Source: Lumbricus rubellus (Eukaryota; Annelida; Clitellata; Crassiclitellata; Lumbricidae). Taken from it: DNA of 64,000 nt. Below the pieces are notes generated by a model, which saw only the letters and a program-made list of their open reading frames with translations, searched no databases and was not told the DNA's origin. Positions 34,255 through 48,300 of this stretch are shown one piece after another. Position 1 is the stretch's first letter. Each line of letters opens with the position of its first letter. The stretch spans positions 17,063,628 to 17,127,627 of the forward strand of contig OX243814.1 of the NCBI GenBank assembly GCA_945859605.1. The letters are read 5' to 3'. The position numbers and the translations under genes are program-made.

Positions 34255-35257
34255 CAGGGTGGGCCAATAGGAATGCAACAACTTTGACGCCTTATAACTT
34301 GAACAATTTTTATCCGAACATCATAATCAATATACTAAATTGAAGGTAATTATCCATTCTACTACTGTGTAAAATCTTGCGCTGATATACGGCACCGTTT
34401 AAATAAAAATATTGGTGCGACGCACACCTCTCAATTTTGAATGTAAATAATGAACGTCATGGCGCCACTCACGGAAGAGGATAGAATTTTAATCAGAATC
34501 TTAAGAGTAGAAAACGAATACAAAGCACACCAGATGTTGATAGAATTCCCTTCTAGAAAATGGAATAAATATGCTCTACATCGATTTATTAAACAAATTG
34601 ATGCCACGGGAACGTCTAACAGCCGCAACTGTGGTCGCAAACGTTCTCCCGCCGGCGCATCGTTCACGTCATACGGTTGCCTATCTGAACGCTAACGTAC
34701 CAGAGTTTATTGAACCGGAGAACTGGCCACGGAACAATCCGGATTTAAACCCGGTTGACTATTCGATATGGGGTTGTCTTCAGCAACTGGTCTATCGTGA
34801 ACCGATACGTGACGTTGAACATTTGAAAAAATTGATTGTTTACTGCTGGGTTGAAATAACCAGAGCACTGGTGGACTCAGCCATCGATCAATGGTCGTCT
34901 CGTGTCCATGCTGTCATTATAGCACGTGGTGGACATATTGAATATTTGTTTGACTTATGATAAATTCACTCAACATAGGAATTGATATTAATTGTTAGAA
35001 CTAGTGATTGTTTAGAATTGAGTCATTGACATATTAAGTTTAAGACTTTTGGTTTTTTCTTGCAGTTTCATGGCAAAAAAGGGACATCGAACATTAATAG
35101 CATTATCTCAAAAAGTCGTAATAGTATCTCTTGGATATTTTGCAGATTGATAAAATGGATAATTATGTTCAATCTGATATATAGGACAAAACGCTCAGAT
35201 AAAAATTGCTTAAGTTATAAGGCGTCAAAGTTGTTGCATTCCTATTGGCCCACCCTG
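34255..35257 (+). mobile_element. Tc1/mariner-type element, internally deleted
   Basis: 1003 bp with about 45-bp inverted ends (CAGGGTGGGCCAATAGGAAT...) and flanking TA dinucleotides (34253-34254, 35258-35259). The insertion lies just downstream of the GHITM 3' end. It contains a broken transposase (see 34450-34960). Confidence 0.93.
34450..34960 (+). pseudogene. Mariner-type transposase with internal deletion
   Basis: The first part (from 34450, frame 1) has a helix-turn-helix-like N-terminus ending TGTSNSRNCGRKR. It joins near 34640 to a different frame carrying the C-terminal third: PAHRSRHTV, then PRNNPDLNPVDYSIWG with the last catalytic residue, and ARGGHIEYL. The central part with the first two catalytic Asp residues is missing, and the join shifts the frame. 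It cannot make an active enzyme. Confidence 0.9.
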
Positions 35258-35259
35258 TA

Positions 35260-36381
35260 TGTCTTAAAATTTCAACCTATTTCGTAGACGTTTATAATTT
35301 TCGGGGATGTGATGTGTATACATACCAGCAGTGTGTGCGCTTAATGTTTCTTTTGCAAGCACCATGTTACTGCACGATGGACTATAAAACTGTACACAAG
35401 TGATGTTCATTGTTAGAGGTCAATAATTGTAGCTTTAATATCCATGCATAACATTTGGCCTTTGAGTGTACGATAGCGTAAAAAATTTCTGCTGATGTGC
35501 AACACTTAAATTAAACTGTATCGTGGTTCTGTGAGTTGGTGGTTATCGTGCTAGAACACAAGTTCTTAGATTTGGTTAGCACATCATACACATTAATAAG
35601 AGCAGTCCCTTAACTTAGTTATTCTTATGTAGAGTTGGAAACTTAAATTCTTTTGTAGCCTAAAAATATGAGAGTGGGTTAAATCAATCCATCAATTTTC
35701 GTTTATTGAAAACATTGGGCTGGCCGTTACATTAGCTACTTGCTAGTCTGAATTCCTGATCTCCCATTGTATCCTAGGTCAAGTAGACTGAAATCTCAAA
35801 GAAATTTCTCCATGTTAAGGATTTGAACCCAGACATCTCTGCACATTAAACGCTTGGGACTCCTGGTAGCCGCTTGGGATTAGTATAAAGACTGCTCAGA
35901 AACCTGAACAACGGCTGGCAGCATATATTTTAATAGGTTGCTTCAGGGTCATGGGAGCAATTAAGTAGGTCGAAAAATTAATGTAAAGCAGATGCCAACA
36001 AACTCAAAAGATTTTTCGCAGGTTATAAGGCACGTCAAGAGTAAAATAAGCAGGTCAAATACTTGTGGTAGTGCCACCATTGCTAACATATTTTATCTGA
36101 CTAATTTTACCTTTAATCAAATATCTATTATCTTACTCCTCTGGCTTGAGTACACCCACATTGAAACACTGGACTCAATGTCCAGGAACATATCCGTGAA
36201 AAAAACTCCGATGCACATTGTTGCAAACGCACAAAAGTGAATCTCGCACGCTGTCCGATCAGAAAAGTCCAATATCCATATTATTGCTGTTTTGCATGAA
36301 GACAGTTTAACATTTAAATAGTAAATCAGTCACGAGTAGCGGTACATTGTAAAGCAACATTCGTCAAATTATTTATCGGCT
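35260..36381. other. Spacer between GHITM and LIG1; no gene seen
   Basis: About 1.1 kb without a supported gene. LIG1's 3' UTR must begin at its right edge; the nearest minus-strand AATAAA I see is at 35702-35707. Confidence 0.4.
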
Positions 36382-39300
36382 TCAGTAGAATTCTTCGTCA
36401 TCTGCTTCGACGTGCTCGACGGTCTTCGTCTTCTGCTGGTTTACAATCTGCTCCTGACCGCGATACATTTCTGCCACCTATGGAATTACGTACAATGCGA
36501 GAAATTAACATTTAAAAGTGATGAAAAACGTGCACTCCGTCAGTAAATAGACGCTGACGATAAAACGGGACATGATCATAAAACTTGCAGTTTTTACGTA
36601 AAGGTGACGTCCACTGGCTATTGCAACTCCACTTTTAAGCAGAAAAAAGACAAAACAATTAATGTACTACTACTAAACCGAATGCAAAGCAACAAAGATA
36701 ATATTTAACTTAATGATTTAACTTAATGATTGTTTAGTTAAATATTATCTTTAGCATTGCTAGAACAGCGACAAAAAACCTAAACTAAGAGAAGACGGAA
36801 AGAAACACATTAATAGCATTTCTTACAGTAATCCTTTACACATACTCGCAGATGATGTCAAAGCCCTAAATGATCAGAAGCTCATTTCTTCAAATGTGGT
36901 CATTATAATTTATAATGCTTCAAACTACTGGTCAAACTCACATGAGCAAAATAAACTCCCAACACGAAGGATGTGGCGAAGTAATTTATTAAGAAGATGG
37001 CATTGTCCAATTATTTTGATGTATACACACCATCATGAATTTTAAATTAAATTAAAAAATTAATGCCAGTCACCTGTGAACTTGAAGTTGCTTCTTCCGC
37101 CTTTTTGTCGTCTCGAATTCGTAGAAACCGAGGAAAACGAAGAGAAATACCTTTTTCAGGATCGACCTGATCGACAAAAGCAAAGCAAACATTTTTCATG
37201 ACTAATGCACGAGTCATTGTAATGTAAAATAATGTAACGAAAACTCTACGAAAAGTACCCAGTGTGCGTTCTTAATTTCCCACTTCTCATTTTTGAAACT
37301 CTCCCTATAAAATTTTAGTCACCAATGTGATTTTCCCCCTCCTACAAAAATATCTGCGGGCACCCATAGCACTACATAAATGGCACTATATAAATTCGAA
37401 TTGACTAACTGAGAAAACTAATATAGCAGACAATAGCAATTAACCCTTTACCCGTTTGCCCCGAGAATATCCGCTGAAAACACAGGCTTAACAGGAAAAA
37501 TGAACGGATAAAGGGTTAAGCATACCAGACCAGCGGCCGCACGGTGGGTAGGTGAGATGGAGAGATCGGCCGCCTTTACTTCCCAGACCTGAACGGCATC
37601 GAACCAATGATCCGGTTCGTGTGAACTGTCCCATCGATAGTAGGATTTGGGTTTCGACAAAACATGGTCCTTCAAGAAGTTCACGTGAGTCTCCAAGTCG
37701 GCATCTGAAAAGCCCGTTCCAATCTAACGACGAAAATAAATACATTACAAGTAGCAGTATCAGATCATTTATGCAGCACCTTAAAAGTTTTAAAGTTGTA
37801 ACACGTGAGAGAAAATGAAAGAAGAGAATTTTTTATTACCTTACAAAACTTTTTAAACATGCATAGTCACACAGAGAGGAAGCATAATTAGCGAGTCACC
37901 AAGTGAAATGCAATTTTAAGAAGAGCATCACATGTAAGACATGCACGTTACTTGGGAGTCTTGATGAAGAACAAGAAAATGAAAGAGATCATCAGAAAGA
38001 CACAGGTTGTAGTGCTCATGTATCACTCCCTAAATACCAGTAGGGCATGGTGGTGTAGTGGTGGTGTCGTTGCTTGGAGGCGGAAGGTTCGAGGTTCGAA
38101 TCCACCTCGCCGCGTAAAGACCTTGGGCAAGTCCTTCACTCACAATTGCTCAGTGCTTCGGCGTGAAACTCCGATACAGTGTCCGCTCTGCATTCGGGAG
38201 TGCCTCTGAGTAGAGAGAGCTTGAAGAGGCGCTATAACAAGTGCACATACAAACAAACCAGAAGAGGATGAAAACTGCATGAAGAGAATTGCAATGCTCA
38301 GCAGAGGTCAGTGTATTTGCTGATACACGTAAAGTAAGAGACATGATTCACAAACAACGCAATACCTTGCAGATGGTTTGAAATTCTTCGTTTCGTTCGT
38401 CATAGCAAGCGAGCAGGAATCCTCCGTAGCGACCAACTCTCTTTCCGGTGCCATGGTAACCACCGATGACGACCAGATCGAGAGTGTCACCAACGCCATC
38501 CAAGTAGTCTTTCTTCAGCTGTCATCAAAACAAATGGCCACTAATAATACCAACTGCACCATAGAGTCAAACAAATTCCTTGATTGGCAAATGTTGAATA
38601 ACTAATTTTAATAATAATGTAACAATTATCATATCTACACAATTAGAATATCTTCAGGCTTAAAATAAATACATACACACATAAACAAAAATAAACATCT
38701 ATGCACAGAAAACATAAACTCTGAAAATATACACACACAGTTCTACACACTCTAGATATACAGTTCTCCATTTGTATATCTACACTACTTAGACTGGCCA
38801 AATTGACGTTCATGTTCGTGAAGGACAAACGGTCTCTACATAAATCAAACAAAAGTTTCAGTTGAAATGATGAAAAGCAAACCTTCAGCCAGTTGTGTGA
38901 TCGCTTGGCAATCTCGTAGGTGGAATCACTGTCAAGAGTCTTGACCATCAGACCTTCACAGTTGCCTGGTAACAATTAGAAAATGAGCATCAACATTCCC
39001 CAACCTCACGTGTTACTGTAGTCAAATTCTGTTGGCTCAAGAAATAAATTTAACTGAGTTGAAATCAAAAAAAGGATACAACATATTATGCTTAACTGAC
39101 ACACAAACAAATTAAACAGCATGCAACTTCCTTTTGTTCATTTCCATGAGCTTATCACATCACTGTATCAATTATGCTACTTTAAACACCGAATTTCCCA
39201 ATGTTCAGCCTTTAAATTAGCTACATGATCTGAACAACTAATTAGGAATTAAAACTTTGCAAATATATGTATTTGGAAATTTACATAGTTCCTTTTAACA

Positions 39301-42300
39301 CCTTTCACAATGCTCTAAAATTATACTGTTTTGAAAGTAAAGAGTCATTGCAGCACAACATCTGTTAGAACTCAGATGAAACAAATAACTTCCAAATCAA
39401 TGCAGTGTGTAACTGATAGCACAGAATTATTGAAACAATTAGGGAAAAGCCACATGAAAACCAATCCTGCAATGAAACTGTTGCCTGCAAAGACAATGTA
39501 AGACAAAGACAATGAAAGATGAAGACAATGAAAGACAGAAACCTCTGATTGACTCCTCAAGAAACTCCGCAACGACGTCCGTATCTGCGGAGACAATGGC
39601 CTTCGCAAACATGAACTCGCCCTCGACCTCTTGAAAGGACGAATGAAGAAGCTGACGACGTTTGCGAAACGGTTCCTTCACCAGCGACTCTCCGTTGAGA
39701 AAGAGAAGATCAAAGGCGTAGACACACACCTGAACTTTGATCTCAGAACTGTCAGCATCCTAAAATGGAATTATAACACGGACTTCATCACAGGATAATT
39801 ATTCATATTGTTACGTCCTTCAACCCTTTAATGCCGGAGCGTATATGATTTATTATACCCTTTACTGCCATTTCAGCGTTAAAGGGTTAAAGAGGTTGAG
39901 GAGGAGTCCATGTCTGATCATCTTTGTTGAGGCAGTTTATGCTCTGTTGCGCTTGAGCTTTTGCGTTCATCGGTCCTGCACTTTGGAATCGGCTCTCTCC
40001 ATTGACACGTTCTTTGCTAGATTAATTTGTATCCGAATCGCATTTTTTCACTGTCTCAAAACTATTTTATTTTCTCTATGTCTTTCACACTGGGAGCGCC
40101 TTTGATCGGTGTGCACTGTGAGAGGCGCTTTATAAGTTAATAGGTGCAATTACACTTGGCTCTGGGCTGCAATTTTCTCAAACTGCACTTGCTGATCTCA
40201 GTCAGATGACCACATGTGCAGTGTTTTTTAAGACAAAAAGATGCCATTTCAAGTATCTAGATAAGCACACACACAGAGGGGTGCTGCAAATATTTTAATG
40301 CTTCTCTGCGAAAATTCTTGCTAACAGGTTACACATATTCTGGTAGGTAGTTAAGCACTGTTTAATGATGTTTCACAACATTGTTTCATAACAAAGATGA
40401 TTAGCAGAGCATCAAGTCTGAGTTCTTATGTATAAACAAAGTAATGAGAAAGACAAACGCAATTGAGATTTATTGTAGGTGATATTTAACCCGTTTACCG
40501 TGTGATAAAAAATTTCTTAGTAAAAATTGGACGAGTTAACTCGGGGATCACGGTAAAGGGGTTAACCAAGTGCTAAAGTATAACTGCATCCAAAACCAAA
40601 GGAAAAAATAACTGAATAAACATCAAATACAGAACACAACAGAAAAGAGAAAAATAAATTATAAAAAGTGCCAATGAGTTAACACAGCTAGAGTAGCACT
40701 CAGCTAAAAATATACCTTTCTTTTTCGTGTACTAAGTACTTGGAAAGGCAGTATCTGTTTCTTTTCCTTGTCCCACGCCACGGCCTCACTGTCGATTATG
40801 GCAGCCGTCACTCCATCCTTCTTAGCCAGGTGCATTCGTCCCACTATGTCTGGATATTTGAGAGTATTGTCTTCCTGGTTACGACTGTAGATGAGCACAC
40901 GACCATCCTCAAGCAAATGAATCTGACAAGGAGAAGGCAACAACCAACAACGAATTAATTATTACTTGGTCTTGGATCGATCATTTACATTAGTTCTATT
41001 TTCCAGAATGCTTTACCCCCATTAACTTTCATTCATTACCCATTCACTTCATTCATTACCCATTAACTTTCATTCATTGCCCCCATCGCTTTCAAACATT
41101 AGATTTGCTCATGACCTCAGACTTGCTCTCAGTAAACTCACTTCACACCAGCATCAGAACATTTTATCTACTGCACATGCACATGCATAGTAATCTAAAA
41201 GAGACACGAAATAGATGGAGCAAAATTGTCCATGGCTCTGACACAATACTCAAATAGCTACAGACAAATCATGAAATACTTGTCTAAGTATCTATCAAAA
41301 GAATAACGAGTATGCTCAGGAGTTATAGCATTGTGCATTATGAGAGCAACTCTACTAAAGAGAGTGGATCAGATAAAATTAGAATCGCAAAACACACAAA
41401 AGCATCTGCATAAATATTGCAATTTATCCCAATTATTAACAAATTGAAAGTGAAAACAATTAACTAGGAAGGTAGGTAAGACTGACCTGTGCCCTCTCTC
41501 CATCGTATTTGAATTCGCTGGCAAATTCCGCCTGTCCGAATCTTACGAGGACTTCCTGGACGCCCTTCGTAGGATGGGCAAGCATTGGCTTCAGAGGAAT
41601 ACCTTAAATCATGAGAAAACATCATAAGGGCACAATCTTAATAACTCGATCACATGCATATGCATTAAGATATTTATAGATAGACTCTAGCTGAGAACCG
41701 TAAAAAAATTTGAGTGTACTAGTAATGAAAGATGACGTAAAGTAATTATAAGTACCCGGACACGGGATTGCCTCTACATTATCCATTCGGCAAATGGCAT
41801 TGGTAAAACGAGTAGTGAGACATGATGGGTGGCTTGCATGGCTGCCAAACAGTTAAATTCAAATCTTGTAACAAATTTTGATCATCCGTTCACACTGTGA
41901 ATTGTAATCATACTGTGAGTCTAAAATTAAACAAAATTATTATCATTTATCAATACAAAATGAAATATAATTAAGAGCAGACAGCCATAAACACTGACCT
42001 GGTGTGAGTTTGCACTTAAGCGGTAAACTTTCAAGCGGTTCTGCCAGAATGAGCGGAATTATCTTTTCATAATTAGGACATTCACTAAAAAGATAACACC
42101 ATCAACATACATACGACATCATATTCATTTCCTTGCTGACACTCAATAGAGCAACACAGGAGTACATATAAACAAACAACTGACAGGCCTAATTACTTCC
42201 AACCTAGGATTGCATTGTATTGTATTTACAATACAATGGCATTGTATTGTATTTACAGGTCAATAGAGCATTTCTTACAATAATACACAATTCAGAGGTG

Positions 42301-45300
42301 CTCCACAGTGCAAAGATCATGTGATAAATGAGATGTCTTGAGACAATTAGAAAATACCCTCAGTTACGATCGAATCACAGAGGGAAGGTCATTGTGGAGC
42401 ATTGGACTGGTATAGGCAAGATGCTGGGCAGAAACATGTCCAATATCTACACATTGTTTAACCCTGAACATCTACCAGTTCAATGCTCTCCAATGACCTA
42501 CGAAAAAACTAAGACGTAAATTTCATTTAAAATACCCAAGAATAATTTCTCCGTACATGTCCTTGATAGCACTGCAGTTGTCCACTTTTACAAGTGATAA
42601 AGCACTCATTACACTCAATTAACAGGAAGCTATTATCTGTTAGTGGCGACAATTTTAAGGCAATCATACAAGACAATTACAATGAAAAGAGAACATCTAA
42701 ATAAATATTTTAACGATACAAATCGATGGTAGGTTAAACTTACCAGTAGGTCGTCTTTATTATAAGTGCTGCTTCCTCCACTTTCTTTTTCAGTCCATCA
42801 CCAGATAGAGAGGAGCTGTCACGGTCCTGTGTACCTATAAAACAACCAAACCAATAAAATATTCACTCAAATCATACATGCATGCTATGATTAAAATAGT
42901 CTACCAGAATGAATGCCATTAAAATCCATACTATTTCTTAGCAAACAATACTTAAACTGTGACAGCTCAGCTCATAATCAACTACAACCAACGCCAGTAG
43001 TTGCGACTCAAGCCCCCCCAATTAGGCCCCCAGAAATTCGCGATCTTGCGCAGCGCAAATTTCCAGGTTTCGCGCAACAGCGCAAAAATTGCCAATCCGC
43101 GCAATTTTAGCGCAACTTTTGACAAAATCTTGCTAATTTATATAAATTGGGCTTTGAATGAATTTTAAATCACTGCTGTGCGCGGCAGTTAAACATAACA
43201 ACGAAACCGACGGGCGATAATCAAAATGGCGGCCGCCGAATGGGACGAAATTATATCGGAATTTTTAGTTAAAGATCGTTATTTTTAGTAGTAATGCACA
43301 AAACTTGAAGTATAAAAAATTCCAGAACTTCACGGCCACACAATAAAATATGTTAGACGAAGTTTCTCAAAGCGGTCACACAGCAGCGTCGCGTGCTGTC
43401 TCAGCTTATGACAGAACGAACGCATTTAATCTATAGGCGTCCAGCGTCCACACGAAGACGGAAGGCTACTATTCAACACGTTGTGTAACTTGGTGATTCA
43501 TTATAATATAGGCATATGATATATAATTAATATCATTTTGAAGTTGTAGGCGTATTTGTAATGAGCGTTGATTTCGGTGAGCGTAAATTTTGCAAGATTA
43601 AATTTTTTGCAATCGTCTGAATACATTAATCTCAGACTCATGGTTAGGCCTTTAGGAACTTTATAACTGCATTTTTGCTTGATTTTCTAATTTATAGAAC
43701 GCCAAAGTTTAGCACTAAATGACAAAAACACTGTATACTCATTCAATGAAAAAATAACGAACATTATCATTTTTAACTTGCGCAAAATTGGCGCAAATTT
43801 ATCGTTTTTGGTGCGCAATTTTTTCAGTTTCTTGGCGCAAATTTCTGGAGGCCCTACCCAATATAATATATTGAGTGAACCAGCAGCCATATTATGGCTG
43901 CTGGTTCACCGAAAGTCAATGAGGGCAACTGCAAAACATATACCTAACATATACCTAGTCAAAAGAGGCACAAACAGGACTGCACAACACAACTAGATTC
44001 TAAAGAAAAGGTCACATTATCATATCGGAATAAATTGCTCTGTGTTCATTTTATATTTTCTATCATGCACACAGCAAGGTCTACATCAAAGACCCAGTCA
44101 ATAATAAAAAAATTATTTTACATAAATCCTGCCACTAATTAATTACATTAAAATTATGCACCAGAATTTATGCAATAAAGAGCATCTTGCACTTGTGCCC
44201 TATGATCTTAGCCCAAAGAATCACATAGGAGGTGCACAAAAATGGTTGAAAGAAATTCACTAAGGCAACCCCTACTGTCTGTTGGCGGTGTAAGCACAAC
44301 GGCCTGTGCCAATGCGTGTAGAACAGACTGCTCGGCCAATCCAATGCGCAGCTTTCCAGCCAATGAGCGCATCAGAAATCTTGCTTCTGATTGTCGACAA
44401 GCAACAAACATTGCTTTGATCTTGTCAACCTTCTTCGACATGACCTAAATGAAGAAAACAAACGTAGAAATTAATATATCCACATTTATAAGTCAGATAA
44501 TTTCTGAGCAGTTTTCAACAGGAATGTTTAGATTAAAAAGACCACATATGATCATAAGAGGCAAAGCATTTATAAAAAAGGAAAGTGGCTGAGACAAACA
44601 ACTTCCAAATCCACAGATGAACAGTACTCACATGACTCAAGAATGTCTTTGTACATGCGTAAGTAAGTACGTAGCCTTTATTGCATACATGCATTACATA
44701 AAACGATCACATACATTTCAAAAAGCAACGACAGATAACAGCAGATTTTAAAGTCACCAAAACAGTAGCCAGGATTTTATTTCGGGAAGGGTGTTCCGAC
44801 TTTTCCTTTTAGTGAAATTTTCGTATGGCTTTTTTAGTAATCATAACAGCATCATCAGTTTCTTAAGAATCACATAAAAAGCTGCTCACTGAGTTTCCTG
44901 TCATCGAAGCGATTTCACGAAGTTTAGTGAAGACGGATGAAATGGTCAGTTTATTCGGTGTAAACATCGTTCTCTGCGTTGTACGACTCGCCTGACCAAG
45001 AAAAAATGACACAACAAATACTTTCCTTGATATTCCAATTTAAAGTGTCCTCAAAACTTCCTTAAGTACTGGTACAACAATTTACAAAACAATGCATCAG
45101 GTTACAGCATTTGCTTTATTTTCCTAGTTTTACCGCTGGGAACTACCTAGTCATATTAGGATAATGCAGCCAAGTATACATCAGAAAGCACTTATCAAAA
45201 TGCACAGTATGTAGCAGATTAGGGCAATCTAGCATTGATCAGGAATATTTGCTCTCAGTTAAGTGTCAATAATCAGTTTGGAGTCTGTCCGGTTGTTCAA

Positions 45301-48300
45301 ATGGCAATTTTTTATGACATACAAAGAAACATATACAGAATAGAAGTTCCAACCTCGGCCACAAGTCCCAGGTCACCCTTCTCCTGGACATCAGCTTTAA
45401 TTTTTTCCATGCTTCTACCTACACAAAAAATAAACCATCACTCAAGCTGGTACCAGTGTCAATAATAAAAATAACAACAATAACAATGTTGTTCGCATAA
45501 AACCAAAACTATTGTTTATTGTCTTTCCAAGACAATGAAATGCATGCTTCAAGAGATAAATACCAAAAGCACATTAAGTATCCACACTTTACAATAATTA
45601 TTGTTTCATCAAATCAGAAAAACCTACAAATTACTAGGACACAAGGCACTGATGATCTATATATCAAAATGATATGTATGCCCAAATGCTGGATCTCATA
45701 GTTGAAAACTAGAAAAGCACAAGTTTCATGTAGAGCTGTAGACAATGAAACCACTCAAATCTGAATAAAGCATACATTGTAGCAATACCTGTTGTCTGAA
45801 CAATCGCCTTCATCAGAAGGTTTTCTCCGATGCCGAGCTCCATTCCCTCGTACGCCGGAGCGAGACGATTCAGACAAAGATAAACACAATACAAGAGGTC
45901 GTCCGGGGTCAAAGAGATGACCGATCGAAAGAAATTGCTCAGAATTTCAATCGATTTCAACCTACAACAAAAATAATCTTTACAGCAAACGTAGCAGCAA
46001 GCCTTTCATAGCTTTTCACAATGCATCATCATCATCATCATCATCTATGCCTACACCCTGGGACTCTACCAGGATCGTTCCAAGGTTACTAAACTTAAAA
46101 CTGTTCTTTTTAGGCGCGCTGGAGTCGGGATCGCCTCTGAGTAGTTTCTTTACTTGAAGGAGCTCTATATAAATGTCCGAATGAATGAATGAATCAATCA
46201 CCATGAGCCGTATATACACTCGTAGATGTCCATTGTCCAATGTCAACTTCTTCCTCTTCTTCCAACCGCCTCTGTCCTGGGCCAGGTGGAACAGCTTTTG
46301 CAGTGAGTCACGCACACCAGTCCTCTACGTCCTCTTTCTATTCCCGATGCCATCTGCCTCTCCTATTAGTTCCATTGATCCATTATTCTGAAAACCACAG
46401 TCTAAATTAAGTTTTCTCTCGTCTGACATTCTGGCGATATGGCCGAAAAGTCCCAGTTTGCACCTCATTCTATGCACAATGCATACTTTCCATAAATTTA
46501 CAGATCAGTTTGCCGCATTTGTCCTCCCAGTTTTAAAATATAAGCAAAAAATCATTTTAGCATTATTTCTTAACTAAGTATGTTGTAAAAAAAAACTTGG
46601 AACATATGTAGAGATTATTGTTATCAAAGCTAAATATTAAATGAATATAAGTGAAAAAATACCTGGCCGATTCTGCTTCAATAGCCTCAAATGTTCTGGA
46701 CAATGCCAAGTATGGAACTCTAATTTGAATAAAAAACCAACAGTCATCACAAGATGGCAATACATTCTGTAGAAAATCCGCATAGCTACTTAGTAGAAAA
46801 TAATTTAACGGTGGTTTCAATGATCATCGGAAGAATTTTAAAAAACTCAACAGTGTTTTTGTCTACTAGAAATAGAACATAGCTCATTCCAACAAACAAA
46901 AACAGGTCTGATACATGAGTAATAGAATTATATTCAAGCTAATATACTGTTGAACTTTGACCTTCGTTCCCTTCTACAGGACTCGTCCAACAAAAACTGA
47001 AATCAGTTAAAGTTCTATTGTCGTATATTTTGTCCGACTAATCATCATAACTGATGAATCACTACTCACTTCTGTGATTGACTCCAACAAGCATCTTTAA
47101 TCGGACGATATTTCGACTTTGTTGGGTCGTAAGAAGTATCTTCAGTCAATTTCTTCACCTTCACCTCCTCAGTTCTACACAAATAAATACAATTCAAAGA
47201 TCCATTAAGTTTCGTCTTCTGACCAAATAAGATGACAGAACCTAGCAATCATATAAGTCACACAAGCTAAGGACACATTGTTCACCCTTTAATTCTGAGA
47301 TGGTAGTAAATGGTATGGGAAATCCTATATCCTGCGGCATTAAAGGGTTAAAATCAGTCAGTGGCTGCAGGTTGGACGGCACTGGTATGGCCAATACCGT
47401 AATTCACGCACAAAATCTCCTTATTTCATCTTTCATTTAAAAAGTCATTTTTTAAAGCAAATAATATGGTGTAATTCAATTTAATATCTATCCACTGTGC
47501 TTTATCAATTCAGCAACTGTGTCCCACAGAGCATATTCAGCAAACACAACCCACAACTAGATGTCTGCTTGACATAATTAAAAATATTATCGTGATGAGC
47601 AGACATATGAACTGAGTAAAAGACGTAAAAAAAAAAAAAAATCACTTGTTGTCATCGTCATTGTCAGGTTTTTCCTTCTCCTCGCTCTTAACCTTTCGCT
47701 CGTTGTCCTCCTTCTCAGTCATCTTCTTCTTCTTCTTCTCCTCACTGGACGCCGTATTCTTCTCATTCGACTGGCTCTTTGGTCCTGGCTTCCTTGGTGC
47801 TTTAAAAACAAGAAAGAACCAAAACCTGTTTCCACTGATAGATCCAGCATTTATTCACACATTCAGAATTTTCATATTGTCTCTTCAACTACATGCAATG
47901 CAACGCCACTTCAACAGAAACAAATTAAAAGTACTCCCGACGTGAGAAAACAAAACCACAAAAGAGTTTAATGGTTTCTGAAGCGTCTATAGAAATGCAG
48001 CAAAGAAAGTCGAAGAAACTGACATCGAGATCGCACGGCAACATTCAGAAATGTCCTTACCCAATCAATAGAACAGCTTTACTACATTGTAGTACATTCA
48101 GCAAATACCCGGAGACTTGGCCAAATATGGGGACCCATCCGCACAGGTGTACGGCAGAACACATGACCAAGACCCACTCCAGGCACCCTAATCGCGCAAC
48201 TGGGAGGCGATAGAGTATCAGAAATCCAGTCGTGCCATGATGAAGTGAGTGCAGCACAGCAGCGGTTGGAGCAAGGGATCAACAGTGGGCAACTGGTAGA

